Below are positions 17,531 to 26,281 of a DNA stretch of 64,000 bases, piece by piece (positions within the stretch are counted from its first letter, which is position 1; each line of letters opens with the position of its first letter). The position numbers and the translations under genes are program-made. Under the pieces are notes generated by a model. That model made no database searches, was not told the origin of the DNA, and saw nothing but the letters and a program-made list of their open reading frames with translations. Source of the DNA: an uncultured Blautia sp. GTDB lineage: Bacteria > Bacillota > Clostridia > Lachnospirales > Lachnospiraceae. The stretch is from the NCBI GenBank assembly GCA_946622645.1, contig CAMOQF010000001.1, positions 1-64,000 on the forward strand. Reading direction: 5' to 3'.

Positions 17531-18484
17531 TTATTCAGCTGTTATGAGGGTGCGAAATGCAGCAGGTACATAGATTCTTTTTCCGGAAAGCGATGGAAGC
17601 GCTTCCACTGTTTCCGGGAAGATGATTTCTGAAGCATGCAGCATCTGGTATGGATATCCGTGGGATCTGGCCCATGTGAGGGATCTCCGGTCGTGACAGT
17701 ACTTTGGATCCCCTGTCACGGGATGTCCGATGGAAGAAAGATGCGCACGGATCTGATGCGTTTTTCCGGTAATGAGACGGACACGAAGCAAGGTACGCTC
17801 TCCGTCCGAACAGACCGGTTCATATTCCGTCTCGATCAGGCTGCCCCCGCCCGGATCGGCGTCACAGATCCTGACCGTATTTGTCCTGCCGTCCTTTACA
17901 AGAAAGCCATGCAGGGAACCGGGACGGTCGACAACGCCTTCTACCAGACATTCGTAGTACTTCCGGATCTTCCGGTCGTGAAACAGGCCGGACAGTGTCT
18001 GTAAGCCCTTCAGGCTCTTTCCGCAGCAGAGGATCCCGGTGGTATTTCTGTCGAGACGGTTGCATACCCCGGGGCGGAAGGTCTTCAGGTCATCCTGTGA
18101 GACAGCGTTTGTCCGAAGAAGATAGCCCAGCAGATACTCGGATGCGGAAGGCTCTCCCGTGTGATCCGGCTGCGAGAGCATGCCGGCCGGTTTCACAAAA
18201 AACAGTACGTCCGGATCTTCATAGATGATCTGAAGTTCCTGCTCAACTGCCTTTACAGGGGCGTCTCCGGTAAACTTCCGGTACGTCTCATCCGAAAAGA
18301 ACAGCTTTACCTGATCGCCGGCACAGAGTTTCTCCTCCCCGGTGGCTTTTCGTCCGTTCAGGGTGATGTTTTTTTTTCGAAGCATTTTATAGAGAAAGCT
18401 TCTGGGCGCTTCGCGGAGCAGCTTTCCAAGATATTTGTCCAGCCGCTGGCCGGCGTCGTTTTCTCTGATCTCAAGTTCTTTCAT
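17531..18484 (-). CDS. RluA-family rRNA pseudouridine synthase
   Basis: An RNA pseudouridine synthase with an N-terminal S4 RNA-binding domain (residues about 2-65, DAGQRLDKYL..RKKNITLNG) and an RluA catalytic domain. The catalytic aspartate lies in CNRLDRNTTGILCC, which differs from the common HRLD form by His-to-Asn. LITGKTHQIRAHL and GHPVTGDPKY are typical. ATG 18484 gives the family-like MKELEI; GTG 18499 is an alternative overlapping the previous stop, and neither has a clear Shine-Dalgarno site. The target uridine (RluC- or RluD-type) cannot be told. Confidence 0.9.
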   Translation of the reverse strand: MKELEIRENDAGQRLDKYLGKLLREAPRSFLYKMLRKKNITLNGRKATGEEKLCAGDQVKLFFSDETYRKFTGDAPVKAVEQELQIIYEDPDVLFFVKPAGMLSQPDHTGEPSASEYLLGYLLRTNAVSQDDLKTFRPGVCNRLDRNTTGILCCGKSLKGLQTLSGLFHDRKIRKYYECLVEGVVDRPGSLHGFLVKDGRTNTVRICDADPGGGSLIETEYEPVCSDGERTLLRVRLITGKTHQIRAHLSSIGHPVTGDPKYCHDRRSLTWARSHGYPYQMLHASEIIFPETVEALPSLSGKRIYVPAAFRTLITAE

Positions 18485-18489
18485 ATTCG

Positions 18490-19116
18490 TTACAGACACA
18501 GCGCAAGAAGCGTGTGCTTGATCAGTTCATCCCGGTTCAGGTCCGGGTATTTTTCATCCGGCGTAAAGGGGATCCCCTCCCGAAGGGAATCCTGGTGCTG
18601 GTTCATGGAATCCAGACGTTCCAGAAAAGCCTTTTTTTCTTTCAGGAGTTTGACGTCCGCCTTGTAGCCGTTCTTGTGCAGGATATCCTGCGCGTTTTTT
18701 GCGATAAAGGAAGCGTCCGTCTTCGGATCGGAGGAAAAAAGCACCACCGAATTGCCGCAGACCGCAAATGCGTCCAGAAGAGCATTCTTTTCGTAGAATG
18801 TCATGCACATCTCATAAGCCATGGTGAGTGTCCCCTGATGTGCGCTGATATCCCGGTATAAAGCCTCGTCCATGGACGGGCAGCGAAGCAGCATGATCAG
18901 ATGGACCAGGGAACGGCAGCCGGGAAGGCAGCCCACGACAGACAGGACCGTCCAGACGTTCATACGGGTCCCGTAGACGATCCAGGCGACGATCAGAACA
19001 GTGACCGGCAGGAAAAACAAAGCCGCCGTGATCAACGTTCTTCTCTTCTTTTCGTTTTTGAAATAACCGAAATCACCTTTTCCGGGGCGCTTTTTTCGGC
19101 CTTCTGTCTTTGCCAT
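18490..19116 (-). CDS. Conserved-looking membrane protein of unknown function
   Basis: A 208-residue protein not recognised as a named family. It has a basic cytoplasmic start (MAKTEGRKKRPGKGDFG), two hydrophobic segments at about residues 29-47 and 53-77 that could form a membrane hairpin, and a soluble remainder rich in Lys/Asp. Its ATG at 19116, with GAGGG upstream, lies inside the 3' end of ygiQ (44-base overlap). It ends a few bases before the RluA gene, so the three genes are one translational unit. No catalytic motif seen. Confidence 0.75.
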   Translation of the reverse strand: MAKTEGRKKRPGKGDFGYFKNEKKRRTLITAALFFLPVTVLIVAWIVYGTRMNVWTVLSVVGCLPGCRSLVHLIMLLRCPSMDEALYRDISAHQGTLTMAYEMCMTFYEKNALLDAFAVCGNSVVLFSSDPKTDASFIAKNAQDILHKNGYKADVKLLKEKKAFLERLDSMNQHQDSLREGIPFTPDEKYPDLNRDELIKHTLLALCL

Positions 19117-20929
19117 GGTTTTCCCTCGCTTTTCCCTTCTCAGGCCGCAGCAGGCAGCCGGGTCCGTATCCGATCAGGTCCATCCTGCCGGCCATCTGCA
19201 GACCTTCCAGCACCAGAGCGCGGTTTTTGGGGTCTTTGTACTGCATCAGAGCCCGCTGGATCGCTTTTTCATGAGGGGAACGGGGCACATACACTTTTTC
19301 CCCTGTCAGCGGATGGATGCCTGTGTAATACATGCACGTTGAAAGCGTCGAAGGCGTCGGATAAAAATCCTGCACCTGTTCCGGCGTAAAATGCAGATCC
19401 CGGATATATTCGGCCAGCTCCACCGCTTCTTTCATGGTACAGCCCGGATGGGACGATATAAAATAGGGAACGGCGTACTGGTCGGTCCCCAGATTTTTGT
19501 TGATCTTTTTGTATTCTTTGAGAAATGCCTCGTAAACGCGGTGCTCCGGCTTTCCCATCAGGCGCAGCACCTTCGGCGAGACATGCTCCGGCGCAACACG
19601 GAGCTGTCCGCTCACGTGATACCGGCACAGGTCAGTAAAAAAGCGCCTGTCCGGATCTGCCATCAGATAATCAAAACGGATGCCGGAGCGGATGAACACT
19701 TTTTTTACGCCGGGCAGTTTCCGGAGCTTTCGCAGCAGCTCCAGATAATCCGAATGATCGACCGTGAGATTGGGGCAGGGTTTCGGGAACAGGCACTGCC
19801 TGTCCTTGCAGGCTCCTTTTACCAGCTGCTTTTTGCAGGCCGGATGCCGGAAGTTGGCGGTCGGACCGCCTACATCGTGGATAAAGCCTTTAAAATCAGG
19901 ATCCTGTGTCATGGAGACAGCTTCCCGCAGGATGGAATCGTGGCTTCTTGTCTGTACGATCCTTCCCTGATGGAAGGTGAGGGCGCAGAAACTGCAGCTT
20001 CCAAAGCATCCGCGGTTGCTTGCCAGACTGAACCGGATCTCACTGATGGCCGGCACGCCGCCCTCCTTGTCATACATGGGATGGGCTCTGCCGGCATATG
20101 GAAATTCGTAGACGTCGTCCATCTCCTGCTCTGTAAGCGGGAGGGAAGGAGGATTCTGTACTACGAAGCCTTTGCCTTTATATTCTTCTGCAAGAGGGAC
20201 AGCCGTAAAAGGATCCGTATTCCGGTATTGTACGGCAAAGCTTTTTGCATACAGAGACTTGTCCGCCGCCATCCGCTCAAAATCCGGAAGAATATGGGCG
20301 TCCGGACAGGCCGAAAGGTCTTTTGCCCGGTAGCAGGTGCCCCGGATGTAAGTGATCTGCGACACAGGGATGCCGGAAGACAAAGCTTCGGCGATCTCCG
20401 GAATGGAATGCTCTCCCATCCCGTACGAGATCAGATCCGCGCCGGAATCCATGAGCACGCTGCGCTTAAGAGAGTCGGACCAGTAATCGTAATGGGCAAG
20501 TCTTCTGAGGCTGGCTTCGATACCGCCCAGGATGATGGGCGTGCGCTTGAAAGTCCTCCTGATCAGATTGCTGTATACGACTACTGCATGGTCCGGGCGA
20601 AGGTGCGTCTTTCCGCCGGGGGAATAGGCATCCGTCTTCCGCCGCTTTCTGGAAACCGTAAAATGGTTGACCATGGAATCCATATTCCCGGCAGAGACCA
20701 GAAAAGCAAGCCGCGGTTCTCCAAAGACGGCAATGCTCTGATCATCCTTCCAGTCCGGCTGCGGGATGATGCAGACTCTGTAGCCGCGCGATTCCAGCAG
20801 ACGGCTTATGATGGCTGTTCCAAACGAAGAATGATCCACATAGGCATCGCCGGATACATAGACGAAATCAGGCCGGTCCCAGCCTCTCTCTTCCATTTCT
20901 TTTCGTGTTACCGGAAGAAAATCAGACAT
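19073..20929 (-). CDS. ygiQ: YgiQ-family radical SAM protein
   Basis: A 618-residue cytosolic radical SAM protein of unknown reaction. The N-terminus has MSDFLPVTRKEMEERGWDRPD and YVSGDAYVDHSSFG, typical of YgiQ; the cluster motif is RGCFGSCSFCALTFHQG (C-x3-C-x2-C); HDVGGPTANFRHPAC and HVSPKVLRLMGKP follow. The C-terminus is a basic tail (KARENHGKDRRPKKAPRKR) that overlaps the next gene. It starts 11 bases after the alarmone synthetase. Confidence 0.92.
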   Translation of the reverse strand: MSDFLPVTRKEMEERGWDRPDFVYVSGDAYVDHSSFGTAIISRLLESRGYRVCIIPQPDWKDDQSIAVFGEPRLAFLVSAGNMDSMVNHFTVSRKRRKTDAYSPGGKTHLRPDHAVVVYSNLIRRTFKRTPIILGGIEASLRRLAHYDYWSDSLKRSVLMDSGADLISYGMGEHSIPEIAEALSSGIPVSQITYIRGTCYRAKDLSACPDAHILPDFERMAADKSLYAKSFAVQYRNTDPFTAVPLAEEYKGKGFVVQNPPSLPLTEQEMDDVYEFPYAGRAHPMYDKEGGVPAISEIRFSLASNRGCFGSCSFCALTFHQGRIVQTRSHDSILREAVSMTQDPDFKGFIHDVGGPTANFRHPACKKQLVKGACKDRQCLFPKPCPNLTVDHSDYLELLRKLRKLPGVKKVFIRSGIRFDYLMADPDRRFFTDLCRYHVSGQLRVAPEHVSPKVLRLMGKPEHRVYEAFLKEYKKINKNLGTDQYAVPYFISSHPGCTMKEAVELAEYIRDLHFTPEQVQDFYPTPSTLSTCMYYTGIHPLTGEKVYVPRSPHEKAIQRALMQYKDPKNRALVLEGLQMAGRMDLIGYGPGCLLRPEKGKARENHGKDRRPKKAPRKR

Positions 20930-20940
20930 GCGGAGCCACC

Positions 20941-21744
20941 TCAGTACAGGGCCTGGGCACGGTAGCCCTCGGCGATGATATCGAGCTGTCGGTGGAAACG
21001 TTCCAGCTGCTGCATGTCTTTGCCGCTGTAGATCCGGAGGAATTCATCCTGTATCTTACGGACCTCCCGTTCGTTGGAGACCTTGTACAGATTTTCGATG
21101 CAGAGCAGGATATCCTGCACGATATCCGACTGCAGGCGCGAAGAATTCTGCGCGTCCATGATCTCATCACGGACCGAGGACATTTCGTGGTCCAGGGCGT
21201 GGATGGCTTCAGCTGCTTTTGTCAGGCGCTCCGCCACATGGGGAGGCATGTCGCCTTTGTATTTATACTGCAGTGAATGCTCAATGGTGGCCCAGAAATC
21301 CATGGCCATGGTACGGATCTGCAGTTCCGCCTGGATCCTTTTTGGTCCCTCCAGCGTTTCGACAGTGTAATAGATGATCAGATGATAGCTGCGGTAGCCG
21401 CTCTCTTTGATCTTTTTCAGATAGTTTTTTTCACTCTTGATCGTGAGATCCGAACGTTTCTGGAGCATCTCCGCCACGGTCTCGATATCTTCCTCAAACT
21501 GGCAGATGATCCGGATGCCGGCGATGTCCTCCACCTCTTCCTCCATACGCTCTATGGGAATGTTCTTCCGCTGCAGCTTTTCCAGGATGGAAGCAACGCT
21601 TTTGACCCGGCCGGTCACCTGCTCGATCGGGGAATACAGGCCGTTCATCCGATGCTCTTCGATAATATGTTCAAATTTCAATATCAGTTCCCTGACCGCC
21701 AGTTCATAGGGGCAGAGGATCTTTCTCCATAGCTGTATTTCCAA
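20941..21744 (-). CDS. Small alarmone synthetase (RelQ/YjbM-like GTP pyrophosphokinase)
   Basis: A 267-residue, synthetase-only RelA/SpoT-type protein that transfers pyrophosphate from ATP to GTP/GDP to make (p)ppGpp. Landmarks: GRVKSVASILEKLQRK, EDIAGIRIICQFEEDI, SGYRSYHLIIYY, and ELQIRTMAMDFWATIEHSLQYK, the conserved synthetase core. HD hydrolase, TGS and ACT domains are absent, and the C-terminus is helical, as in small synthetases. TTG 21744 follows a GGAGGTGA site six bases upstream. RelP and RelQ types cannot be separated by eye. Confidence 0.9.
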   Translation of the reverse strand: MEIQLWRKILCPYELAVRELILKFEHIIEEHRMNGLYSPIEQVTGRVKSVASILEKLQRKNIPIERMEEEVEDIAGIRIICQFEEDIETVAEMLQKRSDLTIKSEKNYLKKIKESGYRSYHLIIYYTVETLEGPKRIQAELQIRTMAMDFWATIEHSLQYKYKGDMPPHVAERLTKAAEAIHALDHEMSSVRDEIMDAQNSSRLQSDIVQDILLCIENLYKVSNEREVRKIQDEFLRIYSGKDMQQLERFHRQLDIIAEGYRAQALY

Positions 21745-21772
21745 AATCCTTCACCTCCGGGGAACGCCCGTG

Positions 21773-23224
21773 TTAACGGGAGAGCGCCTTCAGGACGGCG
21801 CAAAGATAGTTCCACGTTCTTTCTGTCGACGCGATATCAAGATGCTCTTCCGATGTATGGATATCAAAGATGTCCGGTCCGATGGACACACAGTCGAGTC
21901 CTTCTAATCGGTCATAAAAAAGACCGCACTCAAGTCCTGCGTGGATCACAGTGACTTCCATCTCTTTTCCAAAGAGATCCTTGTAAACACTTGTCATAAC
22001 TTCGCGGAGAGGAGATTCCTGCCGGTATTCCCAGCCGGGATAATCCCCGTGCACCGTCGCTTTGCCGCCCAGGAACTCTGTCAGGAAGATCAGACGGTTC
22101 TGGAGGTCTTTTTTTGCGGACCCGATGGAAGAACGTACGCTGTTCTCCATCACGAGGGTGCTGTTGTCCAGCTTCAGAATGCCTAAATTAAGGGAGGTCT
22201 CCACGAGGCCCGGGACAGAACCGCTCATCTTCTGCACGCCGAAAGGCGTGTTGCGAAGAAGGAACATGACCTTGCCGAGGCCGGTAGGATGCAGGCATTT
22301 ATATTCACCGGATCCCTGTCTTACGGCCGTAATGGTCACATCCGGGTCGCTGACGGCGTATTCTTTCCGAAGTTCCTCCTGAAGCTTTTCAGCTTCGGCA
22401 AAAACGATCCCTTCATCAGCCGGGGAGATGCAGATCCTGGCGTGACAGCTGCGGGGGATCGCATTGTCCTTGGTGCCGCCTTCCAGTTCCGACAGTCCAT
22501 ATTCTATACGTTCGTTTAAGTTGTACAAAAAACGGGCCATCACAAGGCAGGCGTTCATCCGGATCTTGTCGATCTCACCGCCGGAATGGCCGCCCCGAAG
22601 ACCGGTCACATCGATGGTCATGTCGAGGCCGTTCCGCTCTCTTCTGCCCACGGAGAGTTCGCTTTTCACGACGCTGCCTCCTGCGCAGCCGGCGAGCAGA
22701 ATACCTTCTTCCTCGGAGTCCAGATTGATCATCCGCCTGCCGTCAAGAACGCCCGCGTCCATGGCGGCAGCGCCCAGAAGGCCGATCTCCTCATCCGTTG
22801 TAAAGACACATTCCAGCTTTGGATGGACGATGGAAGGATCAGCCAGAATGGCGAGCATCATGGCTGCCGCGATCCCGTCGTCGCCGCCCAGGGTGGTGCC
22901 GTTGGCTCTTACAAAGCCGTCCGAGACGATCAGGTCCAGCCCGTCCTTCTCAAAATCATGTTCAATGTCCGGCCTTTTTTCACAGACCATGTCGATATGT
23001 CCCTGCAGGATCACGCCGGGGGCGTCTTCACAGCCCTCCGATGCTTCCGCGCGGATGACGACATTGTTCATTTCATCCTGGATATATTCCAGGGCGCGCT
23101 CCTTTGCAAAGGAGACGATGTAATCGCTGATCGCTTTCGTATTGCCGGACCCATGCGGGATTCTGCAAAGCTCTTCAAAGTAGTGAAATACATTTTCCGG
23201 CTGAAGATTTGATAATATGCCCAT
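21773..23224 (-). CDS. pepD: Aminoacyl-histidine dipeptidase (M20 family)
   Basis: A 484-residue zinc dipeptidase related to beta-Ala-His dipeptidases. Metal-site motifs in order: LQGHIDMVCEK, LGGDDGIAAAM, TTDEEIGLLGA and, near the end, HAGLECGLF. RIPHGSGNTKAI near the N-terminus and the RGGHSGGEI dimerisation-domain motif match PepD. ATG 23224 has AAAGGAT upstream and gives the usual length; the frame extends to 23269. It has its own upstream hairpin/terminator and lies 28 bases before the alarmone synthetase. Confidence 0.93.
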   Translation of the reverse strand: MGILSNLQPENVFHYFEELCRIPHGSGNTKAISDYIVSFAKERALEYIQDEMNNVVIRAEASEGCEDAPGVILQGHIDMVCEKRPDIEHDFEKDGLDLIVSDGFVRANGTTLGGDDGIAAAMMLAILADPSIVHPKLECVFTTDEEIGLLGAAAMDAGVLDGRRMINLDSEEEGILLAGCAGGSVVKSELSVGRRERNGLDMTIDVTGLRGGHSGGEIDKIRMNACLVMARFLYNLNERIEYGLSELEGGTKDNAIPRSCHARICISPADEGIVFAEAEKLQEELRKEYAVSDPDVTITAVRQGSGEYKCLHPTGLGKVMFLLRNTPFGVQKMSGSVPGLVETSLNLGILKLDNSTLVMENSVRSSIGSAKKDLQNRLIFLTEFLGGKATVHGDYPGWEYRQESPLREVMTSVYKDLFGKEMEVTVIHAGLECGLFYDRLEGLDCVSIGPDIFDIHTSEEHLDIASTERTWNYLCAVLKALSR

Positions 23225-23261
23225 GCTATCGTTTATCCTTTCAGTCTGGTTTTCTTTTTGA

Positions 23262-23296
23262 ACCAACAAAGGTGCCGAAGGTCTCCCCCCGGCACC
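23262..23296 (-). terminator. Probable terminator after the coiled-coil gene
   Basis: GGTGCCG and CGGCACC arms (23271-23277, 23290-23296) form a GC-rich stem; on the minus strand it is followed by a T-rich but interrupted tract. It separates the coiled-coil/coaD transcript from pepD. The weak U tract makes partial read-through possible. Confidence 0.55.
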
Positions 23297-23312
23297 AGTG
23301 CATTATACAGTC

Positions 23313-23969
23313 TTATTCATCCAGATCATCGAGATCTTCCAGATCGTCCAACAGGCCCTGTGTGTCAGTTTCCGCCGGTTCGTCCGCTTCCGGTACCGGG
23401 AAGGAAGAAGTCATGGCAGCTGCCTGGGCGGTCTGCGGAGCCAGCTCCTGCCGGTTCTGATTTACGATATCCAGACAGCTCTGAAGTGAATCGATAAAGC
23501 TGCGGTACTTCCCGCCGGCGTCGTCCAGCGTGTCGTTGAGGACCGTACCGATATTGCTCATCATCTCATCCGTGTAAGTGATCGCTGAGAGACGGATGTT
23601 GTTTGCGTCCTGTGTGGCCGAATCCAGGATCTCCTGGGCCTGACGGTTGGCCTCGTTTACGGTCTCATTGGCCTGCGCGTAGGCTTTCTGCATGATCTCA
23701 TGCTGCTGGACAAGCTCGTTGGCCCGCTCCTGCGCGTCCGCGATCAGAGCGTCCGCCTTGGACTGGGCGTCCTCCAGGATGGCGTCCTTGTTGCTGATGA
23801 TCTTCTGATAACGTTTGATCTCGTCCGGCGTTTTTAAGCGGAGCTCACGGAGATATTCCGAGATCTCTTCCTTGTCGACGACGATCTTGCGTGTAGAAAG
23901 AGGCTGATATTTACAGCTCTCCACATACTCTTCGATTTCTTCAATGATCTGTTCTATTCTGCTGCTCAT
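23313..23969 (-). CDS. Coiled-coil protein of the V-ATPase subunit H / DivIVA-like type
   Basis: A 218-residue protein dominated by a heptad-like coiled coil (about residues 50-150, rich in Ala, Glu, Gln and Lys: DAQSKADALIADAQERANE). The N-terminus SSRIEQIIEEIEEYVESCKY and an RKIVVDKEEISEYLREL stretch precede the coil. The C-terminus is an acidic, low-complexity tail (DDLEDLDDLDE). Proteins like this next to coaD are often labelled ATPase or V-type subunit H by coil similarity, which does not prove that function; a scaffold role like DivIVA is an alternative. It starts 21 bases after coaD. Confidence 0.72.
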   Translation of the reverse strand: MSSRIEQIIEEIEEYVESCKYQPLSTRKIVVDKEEISEYLRELRLKTPDEIKRYQKIISNKDAILEDAQSKADALIADAQERANELVQQHEIMQKAYAQANETVNEANRQAQEILDSATQDANNIRLSAITYTDEMMSNIGTVLNDTLDDAGGKYRSFIDSLQSCLDIVNQNRQELAPQTAQAAAMTSSFPVPEADEPAETDTQGLLDDLEDLDDLDE

Positions 23970-23989
23970 TCCCCTGATTCTCCTTATCG

Positions 23990-24475
23990 TTAAGCGCTTG
24001 TGTGAATTTTTCGCATGACCTCCGAAATGATCTCCGGCGGCGCAAAGCGGCTCAGGTCGCCCCCAAACCGGGCAACTTCTTTCATGATGGTGGAGCTGAG
24101 ATAAGCATATTCAAGACTTGTGGTCATAAACATGGTCTCGATGTCAGGTGCGAGCACACGGTTTGTCTGCGCCATCTGCAGCTCATATTCAAAGTCAGTC
24201 ACTGCCCGAAGTCCTCGCACGATCACCTGCGCGCCGTTCTCACGGGCGAAGTCGACCGACAGGCCTTCAAAGGGCTTTACGATCACATTATGTATACCAT
24301 CAGTTGCCTTTTTCAGTATATTAACACGTTCTTCAACAGAAAACAATGGACTTTTTGCAGAATTATGTAAAACTCCGAGGATCAGCCGGTCAAAGCTGGA
24401 GCTCGATCTTTTGATGACGTCCAGATGGCCGAAGGTTACCGGGTCAAAGCTGCCTGGATAAACGGCTACTACCAT
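23990..24475 (-). CDS. coaD: Pantetheine-phosphate adenylyltransferase
   Basis: A 161-residue nucleotidyltransferase that makes dephospho-CoA from 4'-phosphopantetheine and ATP. Motifs: [16 protein letters not shown] (T-x-G-H nucleotidyltransferase motif), [17 protein letters not shown] and [14 protein letters not shown]. Length is normal. It lies between rsmD (5-base gap) and the coiled-coil gene, the common rsmD-coaD order. Confidence 0.97.
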   Translation of the reverse strand: MVVAVYPGSFDPVTFGHLDVIKRSSSSFDRLILGVLHNSAKSPLFSVEERVNILKKATDGIHNVIVKPFEGLSVDFARENGAQVIVRGLRAVTDFEYELQMAQTNRVLAPDIETMFMTTSLEYAYLSSTIMKEVARFGGDLSRFAPPEIISEVMRKIHTSA

Positions 24476-24480
24476 AAGGC

Positions 24481-25038
24481 TTACTCTCTTTCTTTTCTTT
24501 TGATAAACAGGTGGCGGTTGGTCTTGTAGGTCTTTTCACGAATGATGTAAAAACCGGCATCCTCTATCCAGGAGAGATCCGACTTAAGGTCCGCTTCCAG
24601 GATAAGAAGGGTTTTTTCAGATGCCAGAGAGCTGTTCCGCAGCCAGGAGAAGGCTTCTTTTTCAAGCCCCTGTCCGTAGGGAGGATCCATGAAGATCACG
24701 TCGAACGCTTCACGTCCTTCCAGCGTCTTCAGCGCCTGCAGGGCATCCATCGCCAGTACCGTCCCGCCGGAAAGCTTTGTAAAGGCCAGATTTTCCTTGA
24801 TGCAGGAAACGGCCTTTTTGTCCCGGTCAGTAAAGACGGCCGAAGAGGCACCGCGGGAAAGCGCTTCGATCCCGATGGCCCCGCTCCCGGCATACAGATC
24901 CAGGAAAGAAGCACCCGGGATCTCATTCTGCAGAATGTTGAAGAGGGTCTCCTTGATCCTGTCCGTGGTGGGACGCGTGTTGGAACCGGGGGGCGTTTTT
25001 AAGGGAAGATGCCTTGCTTTGCCAGCGATCACTCTCAT
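24481..25038 (-). CDS. rsmD: 16S rRNA (guanine966-N2)-methyltransferase
   Basis: A 185-residue SAM-dependent methyltransferase. [16 protein letters not shown] and [15 protein letters not shown] are the family's N-terminal signature; [20 protein letters not shown] is the SAM-binding motif I, and FMDPPYGQG is the catalytic (D/N)PPY motif IV. Its ATG overlaps the mgsA stop by four bases. Confidence 0.96.
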   Translation of the reverse strand: MRVIAGKARHLPLKTPPGSNTRPTTDRIKETLFNILQNEIPGASFLDLYAGSGAIGIEALSRGASSAVFTDRDKKAVSCIKENLAFTKLSGGTVLAMDALQALKTLEGREAFDVIFMDPPYGQGLEKEAFSWLRNSSLASEKTLLILEADLKSDLSWIEDAGFYIIREKTYKTNRHLFIKRKERE

Positions 25039-25430
25039 TTCAGGTTCAGTCTCCAGTCAAGGTCTCCGCGTGAAAGCCCAAGGATCAGAAGCTCCGCGGT
25101 CGCGATATTGGTCGCTACGGGGATGTTGTACTGATCGCAGCGCTTTACGATCGCGTGAAGATCCGGTTCTTTGGCATCGATCATCACGGGATTGTAGAAA
25201 AGGATCACCAGGTCAAGGTCCTCCCGCTCTACCATCTCCATAAACTGTTTGTCTCCGCCGATACTGCCGGCAAGGAATTTGTGTACATGCAGCCCGGTCG
25301 CGTCCTCGATCCGACGGCCGGTGGTACCGGTCGCATAGACCTCATGACGGGCCAGGATGTTTTTATATGCGATGCAAAAGTCCTCGATCAACACTTTTTT
25401 GCTGTTGTGTGCTATTATTCCCAGATTCAT
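25035..25430 (-). CDS. mgsA: Methylglyoxal synthase
   Basis: A 131-residue MgsA, converting dihydroxyacetone phosphate to methylglyoxal and phosphate. Family features: NLGIIAHNSKK, HEVYATGTTGRRI, AGSIGGDKQF with the catalytic Asp, LVILFYNPV and NIATAELLI. It is the first gene of an mgsA-rsmD-coaD-coiled-coil operon behind an extended -10 promoter at 25487-25515. Confidence 0.96.
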   Translation of the reverse strand: MNLGIIAHNSKKVLIEDFCIAYKNILARHEVYATGTTGRRIEDATGLHVHKFLAGSIGGDKQFMEMVEREDLDLVILFYNPVMIDAKEPDLHAIVKRCDQYNIPVATNIATAELLILGLSRGDLDWRLNLK

Positions 25431-25486
25431 CTGAATTTCCTCCGTGCATTTTCTTTTACACAGCCCAAATTTCAGGTCTATACAAC

Positions 25487-25515
25487 ATTATAACAAACAG
25501 ACAAATAAAGTGCAA
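25487..25515 (-). promoter_or_regulatory. Promoter for the mgsA-rsmD-coaD operon
   Basis: On the minus strand, TTGCAC (25510-25515), a 17-base spacer, and TATAAT (25487-25492) preceded by TGT as an extended -10. The leader is about 50 bases and ends with a GGAGG site before mgsA. Confidence 0.8.
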
Positions 25516-25559
25516 TCTAATTATCAAAAATATACAAAATAAACATGAGACATCTTTCA

Positions 25560-25599
25560 ATAAAAAAGCAGATATGGTCCATATACGGATCATATCTGC
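25560..25599 (-). terminator. Rho-independent terminator after the DUF6465 gene
   Basis: Arms GCAGATATG (25568-25576) and CATATCTGC (25591-25599) form a stem; on the minus strand it runs directly into six T residues (25562-25567). It lies 24 bases after the stop codon and before the mgsA promoter. Confidence 0.85.
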
Positions 25600-25622
25600 C
25601 ATTCGGTCATCTTTCGGTCTGA

Positions 25623-26069
25623 TTACAGTTCGATAATGCCGGTCACATCGCCGTTGATGACATAGTATGCGCTGTTGTCTTCCGGTTTGATATAAACCTT
25701 GACATCCTTAAGATCTTCTGCTTTGTTCTTAAGCTCGTCTGTCCAGATCTTTTTGACCTGTTCCACGACATCCTTTGCATAGACTTCTTTGCCCCAGAAC
25801 TGTACATAAACAGCTGTGGTGGTTTCAGCCTTTGCAGCGGGCTTTTCAGTCTTGGCAGCCTTGACGGTCTTTTTGGCTGCGGTCTTTTTGACTGCTTCTT
25901 TGACAGTCTTTTCAGCAGATTCCTTGACAGCCTTAACAGCCTTTTCAGCTTTTTCGACCTTCGCGGCGACAACAGGTGCCTTTGTTTCTTTAACGGTAGT
26001 CTCTACAGTTTTTGCAGCTTCTTTGACGACTGCAGTCTCTGCAGCTTTCTCAGATGCTTTCTTTACCAT
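25623..26069 (-). CDS. Lys/Ala-rich DUF6465-type protein
   Basis: A 148-residue protein in two parts. Residues 1 to about 90 are low-complexity Lys/Ala/Glu/Val sequence with [15 protein letters not shown]-like repeats, resembling histone H1-type or other nucleic-acid-binding tails. The last 55 residues form a compact domain ([35 protein letters not shown]), which I associate with DUF6465; no function is known. ATG 26069 has AAGGAGG seven bases upstream; the frame extends to 26093. It is monocistronic, with its own promoter and terminator. Confidence 0.8.
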   Translation of the reverse strand: MVKKASEKAAETAVVKEAAKTVETTVKETKAPVVAAKVEKAEKAVKAVKESAEKTVKEAVKKTAAKKTVKAAKTEKPAAKAETTTAVYVQFWGKEVYAKDVVEQVKKIWTDELKNKAEDLKDVKVYIKPEDNSAYYVINGDVTGIIEL

Positions 26070-26124
26070 GTGGATTGCCTCCTTAAAAATCAATTAAAAC
26101 AAGTAAATCTTTTTTCCGCCCACT

Positions 26125-26153
26125 AGGATACTACGTTTTTTTTTGAATTGCAA
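26125..26153 (-). promoter_or_regulatory. Putative promoter of the DUF6465 gene
   Basis: Minus-strand TTGCAA (26148-26153), 17-base spacer and TATCCT (26125-26130), about 55 bases before the start codon. Both hexamers are four of six to consensus. The remainder of the 190-base gap to recG is AT-rich. Confidence 0.55.
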
Positions 26154-26248
26154 CAACAGATTTGAAAATTGTTAATTATGAGTGTTTTTTAAGTGGATAC
26201 TGTCCAATATTTGTTAAAGATTCACCTGAATATTGACCAAAATCGGTA

Positions 26249-26276
26249 ATTTTTGCGACGATTACGAAGCAAAAAT
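26249..26276. repeat. Inverted repeat downstream of recG
   Basis: Eight-base arms ATTTTTGC and GCAAAAAT enclose a 12-base loop just past the recG stop. It is AT-rich with no following U tract, so it is a poor classical terminator; it may be a 3'-end hairpin or an operator. Confidence 0.45.
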
Positions 26277-26281
26277 CCGAC

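Noticed and set aside
19391-20965. 524-codon plus-strand frame opposite ygiQ
   Set aside because: Antisense shadow; the minus strand encodes an intact YgiQ.
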